Below, in pieces: positions 11,728-30,205 of a stretch of DNA of 64,000 nt; within the stretch, counting starts at the first letter, position 1; each line of letters starts with the position of its first letter. This DNA is from Diplosphaera chodatii. Taxonomy: Eukaryota > Chlorophyta > Trebouxiophyceae > Prasiolales > Stichococcaceae. The stretch spans positions 248,001 through 312,000 of the forward strand of contig JAALGY010000014.1 of the NCBI GenBank assembly GCA_032358165.1. The letters are read 5' to 3'. A model generated the notes under the pieces. It did no database searches. It was not told where the DNA came from and was given only the letters and a program-made list of their open reading frames with translations. The position numbers and the translations under genes were made by a program.

Positions 11728-13173
11728 CACCTGCTAGTAAACAGGTGTAGTGGTTGCGAATGTTCACCGAGGATGGATGCATGTGCATGTCGGCATCACT
11801 TTTGTTTCAGGCAAGCAGATCTTTGCCTCTAGTCACCAAGCAGATCAATGAGCGTAGCAGCCCCATGTACATCAGGCTGAACGCAAATCCCAAGGCTGTG
11901 CATGGCATACCTCTGCCCCATGTACAGGTTGGCTGGGAGGCAGTGCTGTTGCAGCGGCTGTGTATACGGCTGGCGGGCTGCGGAAGGGTCCGGCATGCAT
12001 AGCTGGCAGCAGGACTGGGCTGCTGGGTGGCACATCTGCTGGATGCCTGCTGCTATGCACATGGCTGGGTGGCGGCAGCTTCCCACCGGCCTGTAGGGTA
12101 CATGACATCAGAGTCTGCAGCGTGGAGCAACACCCGGACAGTCAGCTACAGCATGTGCTTTCCGCACATTGCAGCAATCAGTCAATGCAAAGAAGTGAAC
12201 TGCACCTCTGCGCTCCCGCTGCCAGCCAGCGATACCAGCGGCAACAGGCTGCCGTCCTCTGCAGGGCTGCACCTGCCCCAGCGACAGTCGTCGGCCGAGG
12301 GGCGGCCACCCTGCATGGCCACCGGCAGCGGCACGCTCAGCGGCAGCCCGCTGTGGCAAAAGCCGTCCTCGCCCCACCCCGAGATGCCATCCATGACTGC
12401 ATCTGGGTCTGAAGCGCTGGGCGACCCGCCGCAGCTGGTGGCAAAGTCGCAGCGGTCGGCGTCCGGCACCTGCCACTCTGCTGCTGCGGGCGGCAGGGCT
12501 GCCGCTGCAGGGCTGCCGCTGCGTGCAATGGGGTCGCTCAACCCCGGCAGATGCAGCTCGCCAGCTGGAGCTGGTGCAGCGACCACCATCGTGCCCGCCG
12601 CCTCCAGGTAGCCCTTCAGCTTCGTTTGCAAGCGTGGACAGTGCGGCCTGAGCGCCGGCGCCTGCTGAGGCCTTTCCGGCGGCTCAGGTGTATTCAGGAG
12701 CCGTTGCTGATGTCCTGCTGAGGACTTGGCGCCCACGCATACCTCACAGCGCACCCCGTGGCGTGCAATCCATTGGAAGCAAATGTTTTGACACTGGGCT
12801 CTAGACAGTTCCAGCACGCCAAACCACCTCGCACGTACACAGAAGCACCAGCACAGCCTATCTTCAGGTCTTGCGCCCTGTCTGTTCCATAGCCGCCAGG
12901 TGCCAACTCGGCTTACACGCGTGTGGTATTGCACATCACGCTTACAGTTAGTACTTAGAGCAAGAGCTGACGAGGGTTTTGAGCGGCAATGGACCACCAC
13001 TTCACGGTGCCTAGCCCCAGCACCAACTGCTCGGACATGCGTGCAACGCACACGCAACCCGACAACACCCGACAGAGGCGTGGCCTGAGAGAGCGGTTGA
13101 AACATATGGCACCCAGTGCAGCATGTGCGCAGTGGTCACGCAATGTGCATGCACGTAATGATCCCAGGGCCGC
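11728..13173 (-). other. Unassigned region with coding-like block 12195-12650
   Basis: On the minus strand a GC-rich open block at about 12650-12195 contains KLKGYLEAAG, then a long Ala/Pro/Ser/Gly/Asp-rich stretch ending LAGSGSAE at a plausible GT donor. Its phase (0) would fit the acceptor directly before the deacetylase ATG at 11727, so it may be the real first part of that gene, across an intron of about 465 nt. A CEVCVGAKSS cysteine pair lies further upstream near 12740. No family recognised; the remainder looks non-coding. Confidence 0.35.
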
Positions 13174-15750
<2,577 letters not shown>

Positions 15751-16103
15751 GATTCAAGAATACACTTTGCTACACGTTTGGTATTGTGTGACTGCAAAGT
15801 GTCGAAACAACAAGCTGCTCGAGTGCCTCCGCCGCAGGATCTGTCAACGTCATTGTGAGTCATCGCAGGCAAGCTTGTGCAACCGACTGCCACCCTGGGA
15901 AGCAGTAAGATGCAACGCGCTGCTGCAATCCACATGCTGCTCAGTTGGCCAAGGACCAAGCCAAGGGACGTCAGGACGTCATTGTGCACGGCACTAGATG
16001 GATACTTTCATGATCTGAGACTATGTGTGATCCAGACGCCGCTTTGCAGCTGATATCTCAAGCCAATGCCTGTCACGATGGCAACAGGACATCAAGGTTC
16101 ATG
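15751..16103. promoter_or_regulatory. Gap between PRP43 end and MDH start
   Basis: 353 bases between the helicase stop and the malate dehydrogenase ATG, both on the minus strand. It should contain the helicase 3' UTR and the MDH promoter. No gene seen. Confidence 0.4.
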
Positions 16104-20463
<4,360 letters not shown>

Positions 20464-21502
20464 CGCTGCTGCAGAAGCCGCAGCTGCGGCTGCTGGTCAG
20501 CCCCAAGGTCAGCCGAACTTCAAGGAATCATGTGCCAAATTTTGGTCGAATCAGCACCGCAGAGAGCGGCAGTGATGGCTCAGCACGTCTGCAGGCGTCT
20601 TGATGCAGAGCCGCTATACTGACAACACACTTTGTGCATGTTTTGACGACTGGTGAATGCCAACAGTGCAGAGTTTGCAGGGCCCAGCAATGTTTAACAC
20701 TGAAGTACAAGCAAAGTTGTTACCTTTAGGCATGACTAACCTGCCTGATGTCAATGCACGGTGGTGCAGAGCCTGCCCAGCCTGACTCCTGCGAACGCAC
20801 TGTGTTTGACGCGTTCCAGAGCATCGATAGTTGCCCTGCCTGTGGCCGGACAATCGTTGTATGCGAATTCACCATTTGAAACCGATGCATTGTAGCGGGT
20901 TCCGACACAGCAGGCACGCATATGGCAGGTGCCAACGCAGCCAAGCACAGCGAGTGTCACATGTGGCTGCACACAGATGCGTTGGCGGGCGTCTAGCAAC
21001 CCACAGCGCCACTGTGCATCATGCACGTGATATTCGAGGCGCACTCAGCGCGCCAAGCGTGCTGCCTCATCGGCGACGAGCTTCGATGCCGGTGCACGCT
21101 GGTTATCGCATGTACCCTTTCGACGATTCCAGCTACTATAAGTGGGTTGCTGGATGCTCCAGATGGCTGCTGCTGCCATGGTTGGCGCTATCTTGCAGTG
21201 TCACTCTTGCCAGCTGCAACCCTGCTCACCCTGCACGTCTCCGATCACGCCTGTAGTTTCCTCACACTTCATTAAAGTGACGGCGGTCGGCTGCCTGTTA
21301 CATGCAGGGCCTCCGTATCACTTGTCATCACATCAGCAGGCGAGAACATGAGCGGGGCAATGCCACATGGTGCGGTGCCAGCATCTCTCCGCTGATGGAC
21401 GCATTGTTTCAGCCAGAGAATGCGAAAGTGGGTTGGTGATTTGAATCAGCAAGCGCCAGCTCTGCAAGTGCTGCTGATGTCTCTCCATGCCTCTCCATGC
21501 AG
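20464..21502. promoter_or_regulatory. Divergent 5' region of PRP43 and the BBD nuclease gene
   Basis: About 1 kb between the helicase start and the first recognisable BBD exon. It must hold the PRP43 promoter and, probably, unrecognised 5' exons of the BBD gene (a plausible coding fragment MPVHAGYRMYPFDDSSYYKW lies near 21090). I cannot fix the start. Confidence 0.35.
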
Positions 21503-23479
21503 GCACGGTGCTGTTGAGCAAGCAGCAGGAGGATGATAAAATAGGTGCTAAGCCACGTGCACTGGTCCTCCACGTGGGTGGAGACACTCTGCACGCACTC
21601 GCACAGCTGCTGCAGGGCATTTCATCAAACCGACCCATGGCACTGGATTTGCTCTGGCAGGTATGTCATGTGCAGCGCCGTTGCATCAGGCTGCTGTGAT
21701 GAAGTGCTCGGGTTGGCAACAGCCTGCTGGGCAAACCTGCGGTCCGCATGGTGGCAAGTGCTGCTGACAGATTCTGGAGCGAGGACAGCAGATCAGCGAG
21801 TCTTTTGGCGGCAAAAGCAAGTGGCGGTTGGTACGCATGACCATCTGTGACATGAGGGATCAGGTGTGCTCCATAACCTTTGTCCTCTATTCCGCTCAAG
21901 ATTGTTGCACATGCCCTTGATTGGTCCCACGGACGTCATTGATGCAGATCATGCGCTGGGTGCAGATTTACCACGGGCGACTGTATTTTGGGGATGCCAA
22001 CAGCGGTGAGGTGGTGTGGGATTGCGACTGCCGGCCTTCAGATGGTGGGTTTGTGCAGGGTCATGACTGTGCGCAGAGCATTTGCGCAAAGGGCAGCAGG
22101 TCTTCACGAAGTGCCATTACACCCTTTGATTTGATACTGACCACAGCATGTTGGCAAACCTAACATGCTGGCATGTGGACCACCACGATGTGATTCTGAC
22201 AACTGCGAGGAGGCATGGCATGCAGGCTTTTGGCTCGCAATGAAGGCGGCCAGCCCTATCTACATAAAGCGCAGCGTATGGGACGAGTGTGCAACAGAGA
22301 TCGAGACAGACGGCGGAGGCACTCTGGATGATGCGCTCAAGAACTTCCGCGCAATCCGGTGCGCCTCTGCATGCATCATGTGTGCGTGGTGCTGGCTGCA
22401 GCCTGACATCGCAGTTGCTAGGGCTGGAATCACCCCTGTCCGCGCCGGTGACACGACAGCATGCTGCGTGCAAAACCTCCAGTGACCCATGCAGAACATC
22501 ATGCACGCCCAGCGAATGTGTGTTGGCACCCAGCAGTCCAAGCTGCCGTCAGTAGGCAGGGAGACAGTACAGGCTGCGAGGGCCCCAGGCCCGCAGTCGG
22601 AGGGCATCGTGGCGGTCGTCCCTGGTGCCGTGTCTGGTGTGCTGCGTGGTCCCCTCCCCCTCGCAGGCTGGGCCGCAGGGCGCGCTGCGGGCGGACCCGG
22701 GGCAGGAGGGGGTAACCGTGGTCATTCCAGGTGTCACGGCTACTCATTTCGTGTTCGCCTTCGCCTGCACCCTGCAGGCTGGGGCCGCAGGGCACGCTGC
22801 GGGCGGACCCGGAGCAGGAGCTGGAGGGCACCGCGCTGCTGACGACCGTGCGGGGCAGCGACCCCGAGTACATCAAGCGCCTCAAGCGGGAGATGCACGT
22901 CGCGCTCAGGCGCGCAGCCTGCCCTGCCATTATTGCGAGCAGGCTGACTGACAGAGGATGTGTGCGGTCCGCTGGACGGCCGGCCAGAGCACGCTCCCCC
23001 AGCAATGACCTGGGATGAGTGCTTCCTGTTTATTGTTTGCTTGTCTTACAAGCCTAGAACAATAAGTGACTGTTGCCTTGTACTTGATACATTTCTGTGC
23101 TGTAGCGAGGAGGACTTCAAGGCAGCAGTGCGCATCAGGGACCACCCCTGGATGCAGCTGTACCAGCGCATTCAGCAGGCGCGCAGCGCACGCTACGATG
23201 AGGTGTGTGCTTTCGCGTGCGTGTTTCCATCCACAGCGCGTGCATCTGAATTACGTGGCCGCATTCTGCAGGATGCACGCACCAGTTACATGAAGCCTCT
23301 GGCCTCTCTCCAGCGCAATGTTTTGAGGTCACTGCTGACAGCCCACGAACCAGCATGTGCAGGAGGCAGACCGATTGCAGAAAGAGCTGGCCGAGAGCAT
23401 CGAGGAGCACGAGAACCAGCACGGCGACCGCACATTGCCCAACAGCACATCAGACGCGGACCGCGGAGAGGGCATCTGA
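21503..23479 (+). CDS. BBD-type bifunctional nuclease (DUF151) with UVR motif, 5' end unresolved
   Basis: Exons 21503-21660, 21771-21863, 21966-22044, 22226-22358, 22778-22909, 23106-23202 and 23363-23479 join in phase. The first four form a DUF151 domain: LVLHVGGDTLHALAQLLQG, WRLVRMTICD, YHGRLYFGDANSGEVVWDCD, then CRPSDGFWLAMKAASPIYI, matching the D-x-RPSDA-x-xLA..PI signature of plant BBD proteins. The later exons give LKREMHVALSEEDFKAAVRI, a UVR (UvrB/UvrC) motif, followed by a charged helix and a hydrophilic tail ending DRGEGI. Plant BBDs are described as having DNase and RNase activity; plastid or nuclear location is not decided here. The intron after 22909 has a GC donor. Confidence 0.8.
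22664..22820 (+). repeat. Duplicated splice acceptor and exon start in the BBD gene
   Basis: Copy 1 (22664-22708) and copy 2 (22774-22820) both read caggctgg.gccgcagggc.cgctgcgggcg, each behind a pyrimidine-rich run. Copy 2 has one extra G and keeps the reading frame; copy 1 would shift it into a stop. Confidence 0.85.
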
Positions 23480-23935
23480 TGCTCCGTGTATGTAAGCATG
23501 CGCCCTGTCGCGGGTGCCAGTTGTATCTCTGCCGAGGTCGGTCATGAGCGAGAGGAGTGCGCAGCAGCAATGGCAACAGCTTTTGCGCAATTGTATTGTA
23601 CTGCAGGGTCTCGTCAGTTGAACCTTTCGCCATCGTTGCATGTATGGCCTTGTATGTTGCACCCTGATACATTGGAGGCAGCACTTCCTGCTTTGCTGGC
23701 TGTCAACCCCGAGCCAGAAATGATACAGTACACATGTCGCCTGCTGAGTAAACCCCACTTGAAATCACGAACACTGCTGAACCCATCGACTATCCGTCGT
23801 GCCTCGAGTTAGTTTGCCTAGCTGTGCAAGCAGGATGACCTGAAACGGAAGTGCCCTCGTTGATCAGCATTCCCTCTTGCACAGATGTGCCTTACGCCTC
23901 TGACTGATTTAACTAGTTCTTCTCCAGCAATGCTG
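23480..23935. other. Convergent intergenic region
   Basis: 456 bases between the BBD and SNAPC3 stop codons, both 3' UTRs; no gene seen. Confidence 0.4.
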
Positions 23936-26900
23936 TCAATCATGCACATAGTCGAACACCTTGAAGTCGCTGGACACAAGCTGCCGGTGCTCATCATAGT
24001 GCATGCGGTTGAAGCAGTCCAGGCACCAGAACGCTGGGCTGCCCGGTGCAAAGGCATCATCGTGCGTCACCTTGGCTGCTGGTGCGCGGTCGCACAGCTC
24101 GCACCTCCGCTTGCGAGAGTGCTTCTGCAGGGTGCAAATAGCGTATACCATTACACATTGTTGTGCACTGTGGCAACTAGCTGATACAGATGCCTTCCTA
24201 TGGCAAGCATCAGCTGTGGCGTGTCTGTCCGCAGCTCGGGAGGCGGCAGAGACGCCATTCGAGCCTCAAACACAGCGCACCTGGTATACCAGCTCAGGGT
24301 ATGCGCCGGCCTGCTGCGGGTCGTCTGGGTGCAGCATTCGAACATCACTGAAGGCAAGCAAATGCTCGCAACAGCCCTGCAGCCCAGGCGAGTCTTGCAC
24401 CCTTCATCTTCGGTCATCACACTTCAAACTTGTCAGACACCGCAGCATAACGCAGACACCAGAGCCAATATGAGGACGCGGAGTGCAGCATGCTGAGGCA
24501 GCACCTGGTGGCAGTACACGTAGCCTGCGCCAGCGCCCACACGCAGCCACAGCTGCTGGAAGGTGGTGTGCGCCATGTCTGCACATTCATATGCCGCTGC
24601 ATCTTGGCCCGCGTCTCCTGATGGGCTCGTTCGGCCATGTGGCGGCTCAGCAGCATCTGCCGGACGCGGCGGCGGGGCCAGGCCGTGCGAGTGGCAGAAG
24701 GCACGGATGGGATACGAGTAGTCAACCGCAGATGCGTTACGCATGTCGTTGTAGAAGGTGCCCTCGATGTAGAGCATGCCTGCACACGGAAGGTGAGCCG
24801 TTGCCGAAGTAAGCACTGTGTCAGCCTCAGGCGCCACTGTCACCCATGATGACCATTATCATGAGGGGTGGCCCTCGGTGCATGGTATAGGTGCTGCCGT
24901 GCTGGGGGCCAGAGTGCCAGCGACCAAGCATGGACCCTGCCAGCCGAGACAGCATGCATGTTCGGTCCGCACTATGGTTGCGTCTGAATCTCTGCAGTGT
25001 GGGCCTGACATCCATGGCAGAGCACACTCGTTGCAGGTCGCGAACCTGAGGGTACAGACAGGCCGGCGCCGAGCATGTCCAGGTCTGAGCGGCAGTACAG
25101 CCGGTCGCGGAGCACAGTCAGCGGCTGGCTGCCCAGCACGCGCCACTGCTGCGACACCTGCTGCGCGTTGGCTGGGTGTGACAGCGCCACCGTGACCACC
25201 ACCTCTGACGCATCCACCAGGTCCGCTGCAGCAACAATGTGAGAGCATGTGTGCTCGGGTGCTCGTAGGAGGTGTCCAATGTGCCCACACTGGATGTGGC
25301 GAGTGTTGCAGATGATGTTGCAGGCAGACTCCAAGGGCTTAGGGTTTGCCAGGTATGCAAACCTGATGCAGCTGGTGCAGCCGTGTCGGTCCTGCCGCTG
25401 CTGACAGCAGCTGCCGGCACCCCCTCAGTACCAAAAGTGGGAGCAGCTGCGCCACCTGACGCCAGCCTGCTGGCCTCGTGGGCAGAGGCCCCGACGGAGG
25501 GCGGTGCATAGTTGGTGTTGCGCCTGGGCTTTGCCTCGGACGTCCCATTGCTGAGGGACGCGCCGCCGCTGGCTTGTAAGCAAGTCAGCGCCTGTGCAGG
25601 GGGTGACACCAGGCGTGGACACAAGCACTCGCCTCAAGGCCAGGCATGTTTCACACCTGCCACGGTCAGCACTCATTATTCAGTCATTGGCATGGCCTCG
25701 CTGTGGGGCCGGCTCCTGTGCAGGGCGGTGCGGGCTTTCAGGCACCGAACCCTGAGCCCTGCGGCACCTGCTGCGCGGCGACGCGGGCCTCCGCCCGCCG
25801 CCGCTTGACGCGCTCCACCAGCTCCAGCTCCACGCTGGGGTGGAAGCTGACGCCCATGTCCCTGACGCCCAGCCTGGGCGCAGAGCAGCCATCCACTCAG
25901 CACGCCATGCTGTGTCAAATGCGGATCAACATCAGGCTGATATTGATGCCCCCTCGACTATCCGGCCAGACCGCCACGACCACAGGAGTGGGTTGCAGCG
26001 GCTGACGCCGTGTCTGTTGAACGCACATGGCCACAGCCGCTTGCAGCTGCAGACTGCAGATAGCAGCCACCCCCCAACTCACCCACGCTTTGAAGCCCGC
26101 GCTGACACCGGCTGCCGCCGCCGCGGCTGTCGCTGTGGCGGACTGTCTGCTTCAGCTGCAGCATCCTCTCGTCCATGCTGCCCTGGCTGCTGCGTGCCTC
26201 GCCCAGCCTGGGCAGAAGCGTCGGCTGCGGATGGCTGGTGAGCTGGATCCTCATCCTCTCCGTGCAGCTGGTGTGCTTCAGACGCATGGGCTGCTGCCCT
26301 GACGGCCTCAAGCGACGGCTGCCGCTTGCGTGCAGACCGCCGTGTTGGCTGCGGGACGACCGGCATCTGCTTGCTGGTGGCACTGGGCTTCTTGCGGCGG
26401 CTCAGCGGTGATGCTGCCTTTGGGGAGTCCAGCATTGCAGCATCAGAGGTACCCGCTCTGTCGCCATCTGTGGCTCCAGCTGGCCTGGCAGTGGCGGTGG
26501 CAATGCTGCGCTCGGCAGCATTGCCAGGCGCAGAGGCGGGTGCGCTTGACACAGCCACATCGCCATGCTCAGGAGAAATGCCTGCGTCAATGCTACCGGC
26601 TGCCACCCCTGCATTGCAGGCTTCAGCTGCAACACTGCCGGCGCCCGCTGCTGTGCTGGCAACCTGAGCGTCCCCGCCGGCTGCTGCATCAGGGCGAACG
26701 GGCACAGCTGCTGCCTCGGCGCGGGCGGCTGCAAGGTCCTCATCCAAGCTGGTCAGGCGCATGTCAGCCACATCCATGTCCGCGGCAGATCCACCATCAG
26801 CGCTGCCAGTGAGCGCGGCCAGCTGCAGCAGCACGTCCCGGCAGTCGGTTCGGAAGCGCTCCACGCTGCAGCAGACCAACCACGGGCTTTACGCCTGCTC

Positions 26901-27199
26901 AAGGTCGGCAGCCGGCAGAGCGCAAACATGTTTGTTACTGCAACAAACGCTTCAGCAGCATTGCGCACACATGCACATCAGTTCTCAGTGAAATGTGAAG
27001 ATACTACAGGCAGCAACCTGAACGGCTCCGAGGCATAGCCAGGCCCAACATCCACTGGGTTGCATGCCACGCTGCCCCCCGGTTCCAAAGTGACGGTATG
27101 CAGTTGTCCAGCGTAGCCTACAGGGGGTTCTTCGGCTGCAGTCGCACCAACCGCATGCCCCGAGCTCTCGGCACGCTTCACCGCCTTCTTGCGAGCCAT
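23936..27199 (-). CDS. SNAPC3: snRNA-activating protein complex subunit 3 (SNAPC3/SRD2-like)
   Basis: DNA-binding subunit of the SNAP complex, which recognises the proximal sequence element of snRNA promoters. The C-terminal half is diagnostic: LRDRLYCRSDL, GMLYIEGTFYNDMRNASAVD, TTFQQLWLRVGAGAGYVYCHQ and DVRMLHPDD. A zinc-binding end follows, RRCELCDRAPAAKVTHDD..FWCLDCFNRMHYD..DFKVFDYVHD, with its CxxC / CxxC pairs. The start MARKKAVKRAES at 27199 and the large exon within about 26879-26079 (VERFRTDCRDVLLQL, then a long Ala/Ser/Asp-rich linker and a KRRR-type basic patch) are placed in this gene by strand and continuity. An exon near 25860-25770 gives MGVSFHPSVELELVERVKRR. Exon joins within the linker are not certain. 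Confidence 0.82.
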
Positions 27200-27672
27200 G
27201 CTGCTTCAGTGCACCAGCATCACATAGAGTGCGCCCTTGCACACCACAAGTATCAAGTAGTGCATGCAACACGCTATCCGGTCAAGACTGACGGGTTGCA
27301 CATTATGATGCAAGCCACAGTTAAAAAAAAACGCGAACAACGAAATAGGCACACAAGTTCCCTGCAGTTGCACGATAGACGATACAGCATTCAGATTTCC
27401 AAGATCTTGCGCAGCAGAAGCACAGCTCTGACCCAAAGCACGTTTCGCAACTTGTGCTGAGCTTGCCAGAGGGGTACGGTTGTCTGCAAGTACGCTCAGG
27501 CATGCAAGGCTCTGCGATCCTACAGCACTTCACCACTGCACAGCCAGCCACCGCGCCGCTGCACACGCTCATCCAGCCCCACAGGCAAGAGCGATCATGC
27601 GTTCACTTGATACGCAGTGCATGACCTGCTGCACGGGAGCAGTCATAGTCGTGGTCTGATCATTGCCTGCAG
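27200..27672. promoter_or_regulatory. Divergent 5' region between SNAPC3 and heme-oxygenase-like gene
   Basis: 473 bases; contains an A-rich run at about 27322-27332. The true first exon of the plus-strand gene may lie here (an ATG at 27597 is possible but unproven). Confidence 0.35.
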
Positions 27673-29825
27673 GGTGACGCAAGCGGTGCGCTGTAGCGCA
27701 GCAAAAGGCTTTGGTGACACAACGCCCCCTAAACAGGGCAGCAAAGGCAGCAAAGCCAGGCCCAAGTCGAAGAAGAAGATAGACACGATCAGCGCTGACC
27801 AGGTGGGCGCTGTGCATGCCATGCATGGCCCTGCCAAGTGACGGTTGACGGTGCAGGGCGGTTGCAGCTCACCACGCCTGCCATGCCTCGTTGCTGCGCT
27901 TGCAGGCTGTCGACCGCGCAGTGCGCATCGCAGAGGGCAGCGGCCCACGTCCCGTCAACGGTGCAGAGGCGGCCAAGGGACGCCTCGACTATGTCCAGGT
28001 GCTCGCACATTGCTGGAGTTACCAGGCCAGGAGTTGGTCCATCGGCGCGGCACTGCAAATACTGGCTCCACAAATGTAATATTGCTCTGCAGACGACTCA
28101 CATGTCCCTGCAGGTCAAGGACTGGGGATCTGGCAAGCCGGCTGACCTGGGCAGTTTAGAGGTAGACCGCATCACTACTGTGTCAGGTGATCCGCTCGTG
28201 GGCGAGAGTGATCGGCCGTTCTACGAGCAGCTGGCCCGCCACCTGGAGATCTGCCAGGTTAGCTGCGGCCCGGCCCTGCAGCATGTCGCCCACTATTCAG
28301 CATGCTTCGATCCAATCAGGCGCATGCACATGCTCACACTTCTGCATATGGGCAGAGTTCCCAGGCGATACGCGCAATTTCCCCATGTTGGCCTGCACAT
28401 GCCGAGCATGACCGCTGCACTCACGCTACTTTTGTAGGCGAGAGGAGATCTCAACCCGCCAGCGGGAACCAAGCCCCTGCCGCCCTTTGAGAAGTGGAGC
28501 TTCAAAAAGCGCCACTTCCTACAGTACCTGGCAGATCTCCTGCACGTGCGTTGCGGTCTCGACCTTCACGGAACTGTAAATACTACGGCATGTGAACCTA
28601 AGCGCATCACTTGGCAGGGTTTATGCTAACGTGTTGAAGTGGATGTTGCAGGTGCACTATGCACTTGAGGGTGCCACCATTGCAGCGCTGCAGCCCTACC
28701 GAGATGACTTGCCACAGGATGGGGATCTAGGTGATGCAATCTAATCTGAAACTGTGCATACATAGCTTGCTCACTGCAAGCACGCAGTGCCTACATGCCT
28801 GTGCCTACACACTGGTGCATTGAAGCGGTGCAGACCCGTGGCATTGCTGATGAGCAGATATGGACTCTGTCGATTCGTATGTGGACCCGAGGACACTGAC
28901 TGGCGCTTATGACACCCGACCGTGCCATGTCCTCGGCTGCTTCACCGAGGTAGGCTGCACATGGCACACGGCTGATACTTGCAGCGGTGGCAGTCAGCAT
29001 GATGCATGATCTAATGTTTTTCTTCAGCAGTACATGGGGCTGGAACTGGTGTAATCAACAGGGCAGCGGACTGCCACGGGCGGGTGCCATCGCTGAGGAC
29101 ATGCAGACCATCGCGCGCCACTCTAGCGGCAACCTGCCCCTCGAGCTGACGCCCAGCAAGCACGCTGAAGAGTATGCTGACGGCCTGGTAAGCTTGCTAC
29201 ACCTACTGCTCAACAGCTGTGAAATGTTTGTTGGCAATCCTGTCAGCTGACAGGATCGCCGCAGCTAGATGACACGACTGCGCCTTCCGTGGGCAGGCAG
29301 TGACAGGGTCAGTCGCTCAAGATGAGGATCAGGGTCAGGCGAAGCAGGACGAGGCTCGGCTGCGGCTGTTCGCAAACATTTACAGCAACCAGGTCGCGCA
29401 CCTCACGACTGGCATGCGAATCGGTAGGCACCGGCGTTGATTCCCACAGTGGACATAGGGTTTAGGGACATGTCCCACCTCTTTGGGAGGCAGTGACCGC
29501 CGATCACTGTGCCACGTCCATCAAGGCATGCAGCGTCTGAAAATCTTCCGTGGGATCGGTGCTGGGCACCAGTGACAAGCTGCCACATGTTGCATTTGCA
29601 GGTGCGGCGGCGGCTGAACGGCTAGACCTGCTGTCCATCGGCGCCACAAACATGTATCAGGCGTACCCCGAGGAGATGGGCGACCCGCTGCATGTGTTCA
29701 TGGGCCTAGTCAACGGCATTGGGGCAAAGCTGTCAGCGCATGAGAAGAGCATCATATTCGAGGAGCTGCCGGGCGCCTTTTATAGATCCAGCCAGCTCTT
29801 ATCGGCCCTGGCAAGAACAGACTAG
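27673..29825 (+). CDS. Heme-oxygenase-like multi-helical protein, probably plastid
   Basis: The first visible exon (from 27673) reads VTQAVRCSAAKGFGD then a Lys-rich stretch, like the end of a transit peptide. Later exons give FYEQLARHLEICQ, PPFEKWSFKKRHFLQYLADL and HVHYALEGATIAALQPY. Then come GLPRAGAIAEDMQTIA, LRLFANIYSNQVAHLTTGM followed by RIGAAAAERL, and YPEEMGDPLHVF..VNGIG..LSAHEK..ELPGAF, stopping at 29825. The helix order (W..YL..L..ALE; GL.R...+..D; Y...L.TGM.IG) matches plant and algal proteins of the heme oxygenase-like fold. The classical proximal-His context of true heme oxygenases (LHTxxQ-like) is not evident, so enzymatic activity is doubtful. Start codon not fixed. Confidence 0.65.
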
Positions 29826-30205
29826 CGTCGACATGTTGTGCCAGGAGACCTTTCAGCGTACCGGGTCGGAGAGTGTGGTTTGAACGTGTGCAGAAGCAAC
29901 AATCTGTGCATGCTAAGTGCGCCACCACTGGCAGCAGTGGAAGCAGGTGCCCAAGCAATGCTGCAGGTCAGTGCAGCCCCTGTCCGGCTCACACTTGATC
30001 GGTGATGCGAACCACAGTGTCGTTCAATGGTAATGGACAAGAGTATGCGCCGTAACGCATGTGGCTCGTGCTCGCTGTGAACACATGCGATAGGATCGAA
30101 ACCGAGACTTCTCAGCAGTCTGGCCCATCGCTCAGTCTGAGTGATCTTCCACGATACTCTGGACTGTTGGCGACGCATTGCATTGCACAGCTCAGCACCT
30201 GATAT
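29826..30205. other. Intergenic region
   Basis: 380 bases between two plus-strand genes; 3' UTR of the first and promoter of the second. Nothing else recognised. Confidence 0.4.

Noticed and set aside
20830..20880. Short SCPACGRTIV peptide resembling the iron-sulphur motif of IspG/GcpE
   Set aside because: Only about 16 residues before a stop, with no other IspG motif nearby; probably chance.
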